Assembly: GCF_000808575.1 (NCBI RefSeq)
Contig: NZ_JWLW01000007.1
Coordinates: 1 to 54,075 of the forward strand
From: Alteromonas marina
GTDB taxonomy: Bacteria; Pseudomonadota; Gammaproteobacteria; Enterobacterales; Alteromonadaceae
Reading direction: 5' to 3'
Length of the DNA: 54,075 bases
Of this stretch, positions 35,974-46,373 are shown one piece after another. Under the pieces are notes generated by a model that saw only the letters and a program-made list of their open reading frames with translations, did not search any database and had not been told where the DNA came from. Every line of letters begins with the position of its first letter. Position 1 is the stretch's first letter. Both the position numbers and the translations under genes were made by a program.

Positions 35974-37479
35974 TTACCAATAGATTTCACGTTGCATAGC
36001 CACTGTGCGTGTTCGTTCCATAATACGAATTAATGTACTGAGCTTTTCTGACGTCCATTTTCGCACCTCGTCATGGGAGTCTACTTCGGCGTCGTCTATC
36101 GACTGCTTTAACATAAGCAGCGCATTCAGTTCATCAATACCAGTGAGCAAATCTAACCACGGCGCGCGAAAATTACCCCGCTCTTCTACAAACAAGTCAC
36201 CAAGCAGAAATCCACTCCATAATGTCTGCCTAAGCATCACTTCTACAGCACTGTAATTGGCAGGCCCCATGGTTTTACTTAGCGGCATGCTTTGCTGCAC
36301 AGTTTGCCAACCTTGCGACAGCCAGCCTTTTGCGTGATCAAGCACCGGATGGTCAAAACCCGTTGCGACTTTTTGCCACGGCTTATTCTGAATAAGACTT
36401 ATGGCGTGCAGCTTAATGTCTGTGGCATCGTTGTCGAAAAACAGCTTTTCAGGCTCATGAGCCTGCATTAAACCTGTTTGTCGTCCTTGCAGATAGCTTA
36501 CTATTGCAGGATATTTGCTGAGTGTTTTGTTAAACATGCTCTTTTTAGAGAGCAAATAACGCAAACTTTGTAAGTCGTCTTGCCAGCCCCACTTTTGCGC
36601 ATGAGTGACCAGCTTTTTATGCAGGGCGAGTAGCTCAGGGCACTGCAGAACCGGCAAGTAAAGCGACACACTTTGAAGTAACAAGCGTACACTCTTGGCG
36701 ACTTCTGCGAGCATTTTTATTGAGCCACTTTCGCAAAACACATGCTCGTGGTGCTGCCAATGCGCCAATGCAGTTTGAACCGCGTGGCTAAACGCTTCTT
36801 CCGTGGTGGTTGTATCTTCAAGCGCAAGGAAATCTGGCAGGTGTCGAACTTTAGCGTTAAAACCGTGAAGTAATTGATATCCCTGCGCCGCTTTTGATAC
36901 ATCACTAAGGCGTACCGGCATGTTGTCGTTTATTAGCACCGCCAACGTAAACAAACTGTTGATATCACCTGACATCAACTCAAGCTCTATTTCGTTGATT
37001 GGGGAACTGGCTTTTTCTGTACTTGCTTCGCCACAGTCCAGCACAATCTCAACCACACTTTCACCCACACTAACCACATAGGCATTGCGAGTAAAGTGAG
37101 TGCTAAACTGTTTAGATAGACACGTATTTTTTGCCGCCACATCCCAATCCTGAGGCCAAGCGCTGGCTTCAAATAGCGTAAGATCGGGCCTTGAATTATC
37201 AAGACTCACATTGTATTCCATGCGTCTGTGCAGACCACCGCTGACCACGCCGTTAGTCTTTAGCGTCTGTTCGTATTCACCATTGTTACCTCGAACACGA
37301 AAGCCCATTTTATTGTTTTGAAAATCGAGCTTATCTGTATCGTAATAGTCGTTCTCAAGACGCATTTCACGATGAGAGTTAACCTGAATAGTGTTTTTTT
37401 CGAAAAGAGGAAGTACACGTTGAGTAAACGCATGGTGGGCATTGTCACCCGTTACAAATTTTAATTCTATTTCTGACAT
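35974..37479 (-). CDS. ygiF: CYTH-CHAD inorganic triphosphatase (YgiF-like)
   Basis: The 501-residue protein has an N-terminal CYTH domain (1-200) starting SEIELKF, the EXEXK signature, with YYDTDKLDFQNNKMGFRVR and ISEIELEL-type acidic metal sites. A helical CHAD domain follows (about 215-500). E. coli YgiF hydrolyses inorganic tripolyphosphate, and CHAD domains bind polyphosphate. ATG 37479 places the EXEXK motif at the start as in the family; GTG at 37494 would add five residues. It is divergent from ygiM, the same pairing as in E. coli, which supports both calls. Confidence 0.93.
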   Translation of the reverse strand: MSEIELKFVTGDNAHHAFTQRVLPLFEKNTIQVNSHREMRLENDYYDTDKLDFQNNKMGFRVRGNNGEYEQTLKTNGVVSGGLHRRMEYNVSLDNSRPDLTLFEASAWPQDWDVAAKNTCLSKQFSTHFTRNAYVVSVGESVVEIVLDCGEASTEKASSPINEIELELMSGDINSLFTLAVLINDNMPVRLSDVSKAAQGYQLLHGFNAKVRHLPDFLALEDTTTTEEAFSHAVQTALAHWQHHEHVFCESGSIKMLAEVAKSVRLLLQSVSLYLPVLQCPELLALHKKLVTHAQKWGWQDDLQSLRYLLSKKSMFNKTLSKYPAIVSYLQGRQTGLMQAHEPEKLFFDNDATDIKLHAISLIQNKPWQKVATGFDHPVLDHAKGWLSQGWQTVQQSMPLSKTMGPANYSAVEVMLRQTLWSGFLLGDLFVEERGNFRAPWLDLLTGIDELNALLMLKQSIDDAEVDSHDEVRKWTSEKLSTLIRIMERTRTVAMQREIYW

Positions 37480-37651
37480 GGTTGCGCTAGGCACAGCTTA
37501 TGATGCTGACACCTTACCTTTGTCGCTTACTTTTCGCAATGCTGGCGCCATGAAACAAGATACTTTAATTAGACAAAAGTGGAACAAACTTGCCTTTATC
37601 GCGGTCAACCAATACCATCTTCACGTTTTAAATTCTAAAATTGGACTTCAT

Positions 37652-38254
37652 ATGATTCGAAAGTGGTTAGCAGCAGCCCTTATTGCATGCTCTTTTCAAG
37701 CATTTTCGCTACAAGATACCGCTGATTTAGAAGCGTCTTCTTCGCATTACATAAGAGATGACTTGTTTATCTTTATGCATACTGGACCTGGTCGTAACTA
37801 CCGTATTCTAGGTTCAATTGAAGCAGGCACACCTATTACTGTGCTTGCACGCGATAACGATGCTGAATTCACGCAAATTACCGACAACGAAGGTCGCGAC
37901 GGCTGGGTTGAAAGCCGCTTTGTGTCAAATACCATGTCGCAAGCCGAGCAATTGCCAATCATAAGCGAGAAGCTAGCTGAGAGCCAAAGCGCACTGCAAA
38001 CAGCGCAGTCTGAAAACGCCAGACTTCGCCAGCAACTCAACGATGCACGTCAGCAGGTATCGAAGCTTACAACAACTAGCGAAGAACAAGCCTCTGAGAT
38101 AACTCGTCTTACCGCCAAAGTAGATAGCGCGAATAAAGATGAGCTGGTTACCTGGTTTACACGCGGTGGTATGGTAGCCGGTGTGGGTATATTACTGGGC
38201 GTAATGCTGACTTACCTTCCCAAGCGCAAACGCAGAAGCAGCGAGTGGATGTAG
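37652..38254 (+). CDS. ygiM: YgiM-like SH3b protein (TIGR04211 type)
   Basis: The 200-residue exported protein starts at ATG 37652. The longer frame upstream runs into ygiF and lacks a signal sequence at its own start. The N-terminus is a signal peptide (RKWLAAALIACSFQAFS). A bacterial SH3 domain (about 27-95; IFMHTGPGRNYRILGSI, GWVESRFV) is followed by a coiled coil (about 105-165) and a C-terminal membrane helix with basic tail (KRKRRSSEW). The protein is probably held in the inner membrane, with SH3b facing peptidoglycan. Its role is unknown. A strong terminator lies 33 nt past the stop. Confidence 0.9.
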   Translation: MIRKWLAAALIACSFQAFSLQDTADLEASSSHYIRDDLFIFMHTGPGRNYRILGSIEAGTPITVLARDNDAEFTQITDNEGRDGWVESRFVSNTMSQAEQLPIISEKLAESQSALQTAQSENARLRQQLNDARQQVSKLTTTSEEQASEITRLTAKVDSANKDELVTWFTRGGMVAGVGILLGVMLTYLPKRKRRSSEWM

Positions 38255-38286
38255 TGCTAGGCACCGAGTTTTAGTAACACGATTAA

Positions 38287-38318
38287 AAAAATGGCCAGCT
38301 ATAAAGCTGGCCATTTTT
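38287..38318. terminator. Bidirectional rho-independent terminator between ygiM and putA
   Basis: AAAAATGGCCAGCT (38287-38300) and its perfect complement AGCTGGCCATTTTT (38305-38318) flank the loop ATAA. The stem is GC-rich at its core with an A-tract on one side and a T-tract on the other. It would therefore stop both ygiM and the convergent putA transcript. Confidence 0.92.
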
Positions 38319-38387
38319 GTATTTAACGCTTTGATTTTAAGCATTAGGGTCTGCTCAACATTCGTGAACATACCCTAGGTTTCCTGC

Positions 38388-41300
38388 TTACTCATCATCT
38401 TCAACTAGGGTCATCAACGATGTGTTACCACCTGATGCCGTAGTATCAATACTGATGGTTTTTTCGGTCATCAAACGCTGAATGAGGTTATCGTTATATT
38501 CTGCTGTGATAACCGGCAAAATAGCGCCTTCGCGAGATGACAGCATTGCAGTAATACGCGCAGTACGCTCAGTACCAGAGTCGACCACCACGCCAGATAA
38601 ATCTTCATCCATTAGCAAGGTATCTAGATGCGCAAGACGCGCTACCTGGAATAAGCCTTTGGGTGCGCCAGTTGATTCAAACTTGTTTTGAATTTCAACG
38701 GCTTCTTCATAGAAGATTTCAGACACAACTGATACTACCGGGTTACCCGTTGATAGCGCGGTCACAATAGACAGTAACCAGTATTCAAAGGTTACTTCTT
38801 TATCGGCAAAACACACCAAGATCCCGCGAGGCTCTAGGTAAAGCTTGTTCGATTCACCTGTTGGTCCCGGCAAGGTTTGAGGCTTGGCAAGCTTGCGTTC
38901 AACACTGGTTAACTGCTGACGCGCTGTCGCAAGCGTGCGGTTCAAGTCATCAGCAAGCTCGTCAACAATGTCTACTTTCGCAATTTTTGCCAGAAGCTGA
39001 CGTACCATAGAAATACGGTCATTCAACGGCGTATGACGCCACTGCACTTCTACCGCTTTCGCTTTATCCATCATTACGTGCGCACGCTCGGCAATCTTCT
39101 CATCACCGACAAGCGCTGCATCAGTGCCGTCTACATCATCAATGTGCGATGGCTTAGGTGTGGCACGTTCCATCATTAAGCGAGGCAGATAGTTAGGACC
39201 ACCCGCTTTTGGACCTGTGCCAGACAATCCACGTCCGCCGAAAGGCTGAACCCCAACAATAGCGCCAATCATGTTGCGGTTAATGTACACGTTACCCGCG
39301 CGGCTCTTAGCTGCTAGCTCGTTAGCACGCTCTTCAATACGCGAGTGAATGCCCATAGTTAGGCCGTAACCTGTGCCATTGATTTGCTCTAGCACACTAT
39401 CAAGGTCTTTCGACTTAAAGCGAACAATATGCACCACAGGGCCGAACACTTCTTTTTCAAGCACATCAATGTTCTTGATTTCATACAAGGTCGGCGCAAA
39501 GAAAGTACCGTTTTCAAAGCCTGCTGGCATTTCATTGCGATAAAGCAGCTTAGCTTTATCTTCCATATACTCTTGGTGATCGGTTAGGCTCTTAAGCGCC
39601 TTCTCATCAATCACAGGGCCTACATCGGTAGCAAGCTGCGTTGGGTCACCAACGGTAAGCTCTTTCATGGCGCCTGTTAGCATTTCGATAAGGTCATCAG
39701 CAATTTCATCTTGTACGAACAATACGCGAAGCGCTGAACAGCGCTGACCGGCACTTTGGAAACCAGAGTGGATCACGTCATCAACTACCTGCTCTGGCAG
39801 TGCAGTTGAATCAACAATCATACAGTTTTGACCGCCCGTCTCTGCAATCAATGGCACCTGTTCGCCACCACGTTCTGCAAGCACTTGGGAAATTAACGTA
39901 CCGGTTTGCGTTGAACCTGTGAACATTACCGCTTTAATGCGCTCGTCTGGCAGAAGGGTTTCGCCCACTTCTTTACCAGGCGACACAATAAGTTTCAATG
40001 CGTCTTCTGGCAGGCCTACCGAGTGCATAATATCTACCGCACGCTGCGCAATAATGCTGGTTTGTTCAGCAGGCTTAGCAATAACAGTGTTACCTGTTAC
40101 AAGTGCCGCTGCCACTTGGCCTAAGAAGATGGCTAGTGGGAAGTTCCACGGGCTAATACAAAGCACAACACCACGAGGAAGTAAGCGTTGATCTTCAGCA
40201 AGCTCTTCTGCACGCGCCGCGTAGTAGCGACAGAAATCAACGGCTTCACGCACTTCATCAATGCTGTCTTGCGCTACTTTACCGGCTTCACGCATACAGA
40301 TAGCGATAAGCTCAGCCATGTGGCGCTCAAGCGCATCTGCTGTTCGATTAAGTATTTCAGCGCGCTCGCTTACATCGCGTTTAGACCATGCTTCAAACCC
40401 AGCTTCGGCTTCATCTAATGCTTTGCGCATATCATCAGGCGTAGCGTAATGGTGATAACCTACTACGTCGTTGTGGTTAGTTGGGCTAAGTACCGCTGTC
40501 GCACCTTCTGGCACTTCACCGGTCACTTTGTAGTAATCCTGCCAGCGTTCAAGTTCGTGTTTAAGCGCCGTTACCGCATTGGTGTCGGTAAGGTCTAGAC
40601 CACGCGAGTTATCGCGCTCTGGCGCATATAGCCCACGTGGGGTTTTGATTAACTTGTTATAGCGTACTTTCAGGCGTTGTGTTTTCTCTACCGGATCTTC
40701 AAGCAAAGACTCAACCGGTTTTTCATCGTCAACGATGGCGTTTACAAACGACGAGTTCGCGCCGTTTTCAAGAAGACGACGTACAAGGTAGGCCAATAAG
40801 TCTTCGTGTTCACCTACAGGTGCATAAACACGGCACTGAATTTTATCCTGTGTTACCACCTGATCGTAAAGGGTATCGCCCATACCGTGCAGACACTGGA
40901 ACTCAAAACCTTCTTTGTCGTCACCAGCAAGCTCAACAATAACAGACGCTGTGTAGGCATTGTGAGTCGCAAACTGCGGGTAAATGGTGTCGCGATACTC
41001 AAGTAAACGGTTCGCACAGGCATGGTATGACACATCTGTTGACGACTTACGGGTAAATACAGGGAACTCTTCAAGGCCCGCTTGTTGAGTAAGCTTAATC
41101 TCAGTATCCCAATAAGCGCCTTTAACCAAACGCACCATTAGCGGACGACCTACCTCTAGGGTAAGTTCACGTAAGTGCTCTATAACGTGGATTGCGCGTT
41201 TTTGGTAGGCCTGTACGGCCAAGCCAAAGCCTGTCCAACCGTTCAGGTCTTCATCGCGAAATACAGCTTCAATAATATCTAGAGAAAGCTCTAGACGGTC

Positions 41301-42185
41301 AGCTTCTTCCGCATCTACGGTTAAACCGATATCGTATTCTTTCGCCATCATACACAGCGCTTTCAAGCGCGGCGGAATGTCTGCCATGGCGCGTTCGCGG
41401 TGAGAAAATTCAAAGCGTGGGTGAATAGCAGAAAGCTTTACCGAGATCCCCGGTGAACGCTTAGGACCGCGTCCGTTAGCCGCTTTACCGATTACTTTTA
41501 TTGCTTTTACGTATGCATCGTAGTAACGCTCAGCGTCGCGCATAGTGCGTGCGCCTTCGCCTAGCATGTCGTAAGAATATACGTACCCTTTGGTTTCTTT
41601 CTCTTTGGCGCGATCTACCGCATCTTCAATGGTTTCGCCCATAACGAACTGACGACCCATAACGCGCATCGCAATATTCATAGCGCGGCGAATAACCGGC
41701 TCACCTAAGCGGCCAAGGGTTTGTTTTAACAAGCCAAACTGTTCTTTCTTGCGCTTGTCGGCATAGTTCACCATGTTGCCCGTAAATAACAAGCCCCACG
41801 CCGATGCGTTAACAAATAACGACTCTGAATTCCCCAAGTGAGGTGTCCACTGTCCCTGAGACAGTTTGTCACGAATAAGCTCATCTTGAGTGGCTTTGTC
41901 TGGAACACGCAGCAAGGCTTCAGCCAAGCACATCAATACCACACCTTCTGCTGTAGATAGCGAGTATTCATTTAATAATGCGTCAACACCACCGTGCCCT
42001 TCTTGCTCTCGGCGAATTTGAAGCACCATCTTTCGTGCGCGTTCCCATGCACGGCTTCGTGCACGTGGGTTTACCTCGGCAATGGGAAGGATTTGATCCA
42101 CAGCCACCGACTCACTAATGCGATAGTAGTCTCTTATACGCTGGCGTAGGGGTGAAGTTGTATGAAGTGTGTCGTTAATGAGCAT
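38388..42185 (-). CDS. putA: Bifunctional proline dehydrogenase / P5C dehydrogenase
   Basis: PutA oxidises proline to glutamate in two steps. The 1,265-residue protein has a proline dehydrogenase barrel (about 150-480; RLVKGAYWDTEIK, QFATHNAYTASV, YAPVGEHEDLLAYLVRRLLE) and an aldehyde dehydrogenase domain (about 560-1010; PWNFPLAIFLGQ, VMFTGSTQTG, catalytic Glu in IAETGGQN, catalytic Cys in FQSAGQRCSALRV). A C-terminal extension of about 200 residues is of the type B kind. The N-terminal ribbon-helix-helix DNA-binding domain of enterobacterial PutA is absent, so it should not repress its own gene. A separate regulator is expected; the Lrp-type gene at 43706 is one candidate by position only. 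Confidence 0.96.
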   Translation of the reverse strand: MLINDTLHTTSPLRQRIRDYYRISESVAVDQILPIAEVNPRARSRAWERARKMVLQIRREQEGHGGVDALLNEYSLSTAEGVVLMCLAEALLRVPDKATQDELIRDKLSQGQWTPHLGNSESLFVNASAWGLLFTGNMVNYADKRKKEQFGLLKQTLGRLGEPVIRRAMNIAMRVMGRQFVMGETIEDAVDRAKEKETKGYVYSYDMLGEGARTMRDAERYYDAYVKAIKVIGKAANGRGPKRSPGISVKLSAIHPRFEFSHRERAMADIPPRLKALCMMAKEYDIGLTVDAEEADRLELSLDIIEAVFRDEDLNGWTGFGLAVQAYQKRAIHVIEHLRELTLEVGRPLMVRLVKGAYWDTEIKLTQQAGLEEFPVFTRKSSTDVSYHACANRLLEYRDTIYPQFATHNAYTASVIVELAGDDKEGFEFQCLHGMGDTLYDQVVTQDKIQCRVYAPVGEHEDLLAYLVRRLLENGANSSFVNAIVDDEKPVESLLEDPVEKTQRLKVRYNKLIKTPRGLYAPERDNSRGLDLTDTNAVTALKHELERWQDYYKVTGEVPEGATAVLSPTNHNDVVGYHHYATPDDMRKALDEAEAGFEAWSKRDVSERAEILNRTADALERHMAELIAICMREAGKVAQDSIDEVREAVDFCRYYAARAEELAEDQRLLPRGVVLCISPWNFPLAIFLGQVAAALVTGNTVIAKPAEQTSIIAQRAVDIMHSVGLPEDALKLIVSPGKEVGETLLPDERIKAVMFTGSTQTGTLISQVLAERGGEQVPLIAETGGQNCMIVDSTALPEQVVDDVIHSGFQSAGQRCSALRVLFVQDEIADDLIEMLTGAMKELTVGDPTQLATDVGPVIDEKALKSLTDHQEYMEDKAKLLYRNEMPAGFENGTFFAPTLYEIKNIDVLEKEVFGPVVHIVRFKSKDLDSVLEQINGTGYGLTMGIHSRIEERANELAAKSRAGNVYINRNMIGAIVGVQPFGGRGLSGTGPKAGGPNYLPRLMMERATPKPSHIDDVDGTDAALVGDEKIAERAHVMMDKAKAVEVQWRHTPLNDRISMVRQLLAKIAKVDIVDELADDLNRTLATARQQLTSVERKLAKPQTLPGPTGESNKLYLEPRGILVCFADKEVTFEYWLLSIVTALSTGNPVVSVVSEIFYEEAVEIQNKFESTGAPKGLFQVARLAHLDTLLMDEDLSGVVVDSGTERTARITAMLSSREGAILPVITAEYNDNLIQRLMTEKTISIDTTASGGNTSLMTLVEDDE

Positions 42186-42482
42186 TGCAACCCTTTCATA
42201 GAAATAGCTGTAACAAAAAGCGTTCCCGCCGTGTAAGACTGCTCACGGTTACATGGAAGCGGCTAAAAAACAAGCAAAGTCGAAACCCTGCGTTGACCTG
42301 TCGTACTTCTTTTAACTTTATACTTTTGGATGAAGATCACGACAGTGCCAAATTTGCGCGGATGTTAGCACACAAAATTGCCCTGCCAAGCCCTCCCCCT
42401 CAAAGTTTTTCAGTTTCTCTGTCAAGCTACGTATTCAGTGCGTTAGATGACATTTTACATGTCGCTGAATCGTCACTGCTTT
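42186..42482. other. Gap between the alcohol dehydrogenase end and putA start
   Basis: This 297-bp gap holds the putA promoter region on the minus strand. No terminator, RNA gene or strong palindrome was recognised. A plus-strand open frame crosses it but lacks a ribosome site and overlaps the dehydrogenase coding region, so it is not called. Confidence 0.4.
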
Positions 42483-43529
42483 TCACTTTTCATCAAAAGA
42501 AACAACAGTCACGCCAGGTTGTGAATATTTATCCATCTCAGAGAGCGCTTTGGGCGCATCTTCCAGTGAAATTATCTTTCCAATGAGTGCTTGGGGATTC
42601 AGTTTTTTCGCTGCGATCATGCCAAACATGGCCTCGTAGCGATACGCCTGCATACCGTGACTACCTATTACTTCAAGCTCGTGTGCAACGACCGCATCCA
42701 TAGGAATAGGCGGCGTTGATTGCTCAGCTAACAGCAGACCAACTTGGACATGCTTGCCGCGCTTTCTCAGGCTGTTTACTGAATTTACACAGGTAATGGG
42801 GTTTCCTAGTGCATCAATTGACACGTGCGCACCGCCTGATGAAAGGCCCTTGATTGTCGCAGACACATCCTTTTCATTCTTAGCATTAATCACTACATCA
42901 GCGCCTAACTTTTCCGCCAATGCTAATGCGTCATCTGATATATCAACAGCAATAACGTTTGCGCCAATACTCGATGCAATCATCACAGCAGATAGACCAA
43001 CGCCACCGCAGCCATGAACAGCAACCCATTGCCCAGCGCTCACTTTTCCTTGGTCAACCACTGCGCGAAACGATGTAGCAAAACGACAACCTAAGCTAGC
43101 CGCAGTCACGTAATCTATTTCTTCAGGAAGGTGGACCAAGTTAACATCACCAAAATCAATTTCAACGTATTCTGCAAACGAGCCCCAGTGGGTAAAGCCG
43201 GGCTGCGTTTGATTACCACATACTTGATGATTACCCGAAGAGCATTCTGAACATCTTCCACACGCACTAATAAAAGGAACCGTAACTTTATCGCCTGCTT
43301 TGAATCGCTTTACATCGCTTCCAACGGACTCTACAACGCCAGCAAATTCATGACCTGGAACATGAGGTAAACTTATTCCATCGTCATGCCCCATCCAGCC
43401 ATGCCAATCGCTGCGGCACACACCTGTGGCTTTTACCCGTATAACCACCCCGTGAGATTTAGGCGTGGGCTTCTTCACGTCCTGAATATTTAATTTTCCG
43501 CCAAACGTTTCAAATACTACTGCTTTCAT
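42483..43529 (-). CDS. Zinc-dependent alcohol dehydrogenase (MDR family)
   Basis: The 348-residue medium-chain dehydrogenase is Zn- and NAD(P)-dependent. The catalytic Zn site is built from Cys in [15 protein letters not shown] and His in PGHEFAGVV. The structural Zn site is [15 protein letters not shown]. The nucleotide fold has [15 protein letters not shown], with VDISDDAL after it; Asp at that position favours NAD. The substrate cannot be read; primary alcohols or related aldehydes are likely. It is divergent from the Lrp/AsnC regulator, which probably controls it. Confidence 0.93.
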   Translation of the reverse strand: MKAVVFETFGGKLNIQDVKKPTPKSHGVVIRVKATGVCRSDWHGWMGHDDGISLPHVPGHEFAGVVESVGSDVKRFKAGDKVTVPFISACGRCSECSSGNHQVCGNQTQPGFTHWGSFAEYVEIDFGDVNLVHLPEEIDYVTAASLGCRFATSFRAVVDQGKVSAGQWVAVHGCGGVGLSAVMIASSIGANVIAVDISDDALALAEKLGADVVINAKNEKDVSATIKGLSSGGAHVSIDALGNPITCVNSVNSLRKRGKHVQVGLLLAEQSTPPIPMDAVVAHELEVIGSHGMQAYRYEAMFGMIAAKKLNPQALIGKIISLEDAPKALSEMDKYSQPGVTVVSFDEK

Positions 43530-43649
43530 AATTACGGCCCCTTAAAAATATGTTCAATAAACACCCAAAGACAGTTATAAAGATTACATTAATAGTTAAG
43601 AAATAGTCTTGCTCTTTGCTTGGTTTGGGCCGTTAAAATTGCAAGAATC

Positions 43650-43672
43650 CTTTAATCAATGTTTAATTAAAG
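43650..43672. promoter_or_regulatory. Inverted repeat in the alcohol dehydrogenase / Lrp divergent promoter region
   Basis: CTTTAAT (43650-43656) and ATTAAAG (43666-43672) are perfect 7-bp arms separated by 9 nt, 33 nt before the regulator start. Lrp/AsnC proteins bind AT-rich imperfect palindromes, so this could be an autoregulatory operator. The low complexity leaves chance possible. Confidence 0.35.
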
Positions 43673-43705
43673 AAAGAATCTGCCAGATAAGGTAAAAATA
43701 AAGGC

Positions 43706-44164
43706 ATGGATAGTATGGATAAGAAAATTTTAGCGTTGCTTCAACAAGACGGGAAACTGTCAAACGCCAAGCTAGCTGAAATGCTAAATATGAGTGAAAC
43801 ACCTTGTTGGAGACGCGTAAAACGTTTAGAAAACGAGGGGTACATTGAGAGTTACCAAGCAAACTTGAACAAACGTAAGTTAGGCTATGGCGTGTTGGCG
43901 TTTGTGCAACTTACCTATACAGCCCATGACCCAAAAACGACGAATGATTTTATTGATATTATTCAACGGTGCGACAATGTTTTAAGCTGTCACAATACCA
44001 CTGGTGGAGCTGACTTTCTGCTACAAGTGGTAGCGAAAGACTTGGATGATTACGGCCTCTTTGTAGATAGTGTATTACGAAAACTACCTGGCATATCAGA
44101 CATTTCATCAAGCATTTCGCTTAAAGAGCTAAAGTCATCAAACCGACTTCCTCTCGATAACTGA
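43706..44164 (+). CDS. Lrp/AsnC family transcriptional regulator
   Basis: The 152-residue regulator has an N-terminal helix-turn-helix (about 5-60; MDKKILALLQQDGKLSNAKL, LNMSETPCWRRVKRLE). A RAM/AsnC ligand domain follows (about 65-145; YGVLAFVQLTY, NTTGGADFLLQVVAKDL). Such proteins form octamers and respond to amino acids or metabolites. Two starts are possible, ATG 43706 and ATG 43715. AAAGG is better spaced (10 nt) for the second, but the first is kept as it only adds three residues. It is divergent from the zinc alcohol dehydrogenase, a typical regulator-target layout. Proline use (putA, two genes away) is a further possible target. Confidence 0.94.
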   Translation: MDSMDKKILALLQQDGKLSNAKLAEMLNMSETPCWRRVKRLENEGYIESYQANLNKRKLGYGVLAFVQLTYTAHDPKTTNDFIDIIQRCDNVLSCHNTTGGADFLLQVVAKDLDDYGLFVDSVLRKLPGISDISSSISLKELKSSNRLPLDN

Positions 44165-44381
44165 ATGAGTGTTAAACACGTTTAGATTATCTCAGCGCTA
44201 CGCGTCAAACGCTTCCGTGCGTATCTCCACAAAAGGTAATGGTGAAGATTCACGAATCTAACTAGCACTCCGCTTATTCGTTCTCACAAGGCCTGCTTGT
44301 TTTGAGTTAGGCTTTAAAGTAGAAATTAAAAAAACGTCTACACTATAAAAAACAAAATTAAAAATAGATAGGTGTTTGCCA

Positions 44382-46004
44382 ATGTGGTTACGAAAATTTA
44401 GTTTAATTCAACGTTTGGGCATTATTGTTGGGCTAATTACGCTGCTGTTTATATTGCTAACAGCAGTTGTATTAAACAGGCACTACGAAGCACTGAAGCA
44501 AAAATCTTACGATGAAAACCAGCACCTTGTTGAAGTGGTTCATACCATGCTTGGTAGCTTTGCTGCGCGCACTGATATAGATGAAGCAACTGCCAAGCAA
44601 CAAGCGCTAGACGCAGTAAAAGCGCTGCGTTATGACGGCAGCAATTATTTTTGGATCCAAGACCAAACGCCAACCATGGTCATGCACCCTATTAAGCCAG
44701 CGCTAGATGGACAGGACCTGAGAACGTTTAAAGACGGAAATGGAAAAGCGTTCTTTATCGAGATGGCGCAAAAGGTAAAATCTAAAGGTGAAGGCTTTGT
44801 GGACTATGTATGGCCGCTGCCCGGCAAGGAGTCACCCACGGATAAAATCTCTTATGTAAAAGAGTTCAAGCCATGGGGTTGGACAGTAGGTTCTGGTATT
44901 TACCTGACAAACCTAGAACAGGAGTTTTCTCACCTGCGCAACCTGATTGTGGTGTTCTGCGTGGTAAGCGTAATTTTAGTCGTGCTACTTATTTACGTAA
45001 TCGGTGGAAGCATTGTCAAACCGGTGCAAGAAGTTAGTGAGCGCATGAAGGACATTTCACAAGGTGAAGGTGACCTAACCCGCTCACTGCCAGAAACTGG
45101 TCAGGATGAAGTGACCCGTCTGGCTCGCTACTTCAATGAGTACACCGAAAAAATGCGCCAATCGCTATTGGGTATTCGTGAGAATATAAACTCACTAACC
45201 CAACAAGCCGAACTGGTAGAAACGTCGAGCAAGAACAGTAACGCCCAAGCTCAGACCCAAAATGAAAACATGCTTCAGGTTGCCGCTGCGATGGAAGAAA
45301 TGACCACGCAGATAAATGAAGTTAGCAATAATGCTGACTCGGCAGAGAAAAGTACAAGCAGTGCCCGTGGTAACGTGCAGCACGGCGCCTCGGTCGTAGA
45401 CAGCACAGTAAAAGATATCCGCTCTTTAACCTCGGATATTGAAAGTGTAAGTAGTGCAGTGACCGAACTTGCTGCACAGACCGAAAGCATTGGTGCGGTA
45501 CTTGATGTTATTCGCGGCATTGCCGAACAAACGAACCTACTTGCGCTTAACGCTGCTATAGAAGCCGCGCGAGCGGGTGAGCAAGGACGAGGTTTCGCCG
45601 TTGTAGCTGATGAAGTTCGCACGCTAGCAAGCCGTACCGGGCAAAGTACCGATGAAATTCAGGCGATGATTGAAAAACTGCAGAATAACGCCAAAAACGC
45701 GGTTGATGCAGTAAAAGTGAGCCAAGCGGCGTCGACTAAAACCGTCGATAACGCCATACAAGCGAACCAAAACTTGCAGGAAGCAGATCGCCTGATGACC
45801 GAAATTGCCGATATGAGTAGCGAAATAGCTCGGGCGACGGAACAGCAAGCAGAGGCTGCTACAGAAGCCAATATGCGTATAAATGCGCTATCTGGTGCTG
45901 CTGATAGCAGCTTGCGTACGGCTGATGAATTAGCCGCTGCAAGTCAGGCGCTACGCACAAGCTGTCTGGCTATTATGGATATTGCGAACCGCTTTAAGCT
46001 ATAA
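44382..46004 (+). CDS. Cache-domain methyl-accepting chemotaxis protein
   Basis: The 540-residue chemoreceptor starts at ATG 44382, with AGGTG 7 nt upstream. A TTG six bases earlier is not used. Helix 1 (about 8-30) and helix 2 (about 185-207) flank a periplasmic single Cache domain (about 35-180; [34 protein letters not shown]). HAMP follows (about 208-262), then a long coiled signalling domain with the conserved tip [20 protein letters not shown] and [17 protein letters not shown]. There is no C-terminal CheR-binding pentapeptide. The ligand is probably a small organic acid or similar, as for sCache_2, but cannot be read. It is monocistronic. Confidence 0.95.
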   Translation: MWLRKFSLIQRLGIIVGLITLLFILLTAVVLNRHYEALKQKSYDENQHLVEVVHTMLGSFAARTDIDEATAKQQALDAVKALRYDGSNYFWIQDQTPTMVMHPIKPALDGQDLRTFKDGNGKAFFIEMAQKVKSKGEGFVDYVWPLPGKESPTDKISYVKEFKPWGWTVGSGIYLTNLEQEFSHLRNLIVVFCVVSVILVVLLIYVIGGSIVKPVQEVSERMKDISQGEGDLTRSLPETGQDEVTRLARYFNEYTEKMRQSLLGIRENINSLTQQAELVETSSKNSNAQAQTQNENMLQVAAAMEEMTTQINEVSNNADSAEKSTSSARGNVQHGASVVDSTVKDIRSLTSDIESVSSAVTELAAQTESIGAVLDVIRGIAEQTNLLALNAAIEAARAGEQGRGFAVVADEVRTLASRTGQSTDEIQAMIEKLQNNAKNAVDAVKVSQAASTKTVDNAIQANQNLQEADRLMTEIADMSSEIARATEQQAEAATEANMRINALSGAADSSLRTADELAAASQALRTSCLAIMDIANRFKL

Positions 46005-46373
46005 ACTCTCATCAAATAGTTGGCCTGCTGCACCTTGCTTGAAAGCCGTAAAGGTATCGAAAGCATCGGAAAGCAGGCTAATATTAGTGTTGTCCACTGC
46101 ACTGCGCATACGGCTGTGTTGTGCCTTTTATAAAGAAAAAACTAAACTTTACTGTAATTTGCTTCTCTTACCCTCATTACGTGCTTTCGCATTCTCTGTT
46201 TAAACAATACACCTACCTTATGCGTATGGAAGAAACGACCTGAGTGCATTACACTCAGAAGCACCATAAGTGGCTGTTCATCAATTGCCGTTTTGTAATT
46301 GGTATTGCACCACATAAAAGTAGTGGCTTTTGCGCAATAAACGTTAAACGCGCAACAAATCAAGGAGTTGAAT
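46005..46373. other. Gap between the chemoreceptor and the TIGR03545-type gene
   Basis: In 369 bp without a convincing gene, a 36-codon minus-strand frame (45999-46109) has protein-like composition but no ribosome site, and is only noted. AAGGAG before 46374 is the ribosome site of the next gene. No hairpin terminator for the chemoreceptor was recognised. Confidence 0.4.

Noticed and set aside
42185..42586. 133-codon plus-strand open frame between putA and the alcohol dehydrogenase
   Set aside because: It overlaps the end of the dehydrogenase gene, has no ribosome site, and its translation is low-complexity and unlike a folded protein.
44165..44381. Possible flagellar-sigma promoter before the chemoreceptor
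   Set aside because: A TAAAG element is present but no GCCGATAA-like partner at the right spacing was found.
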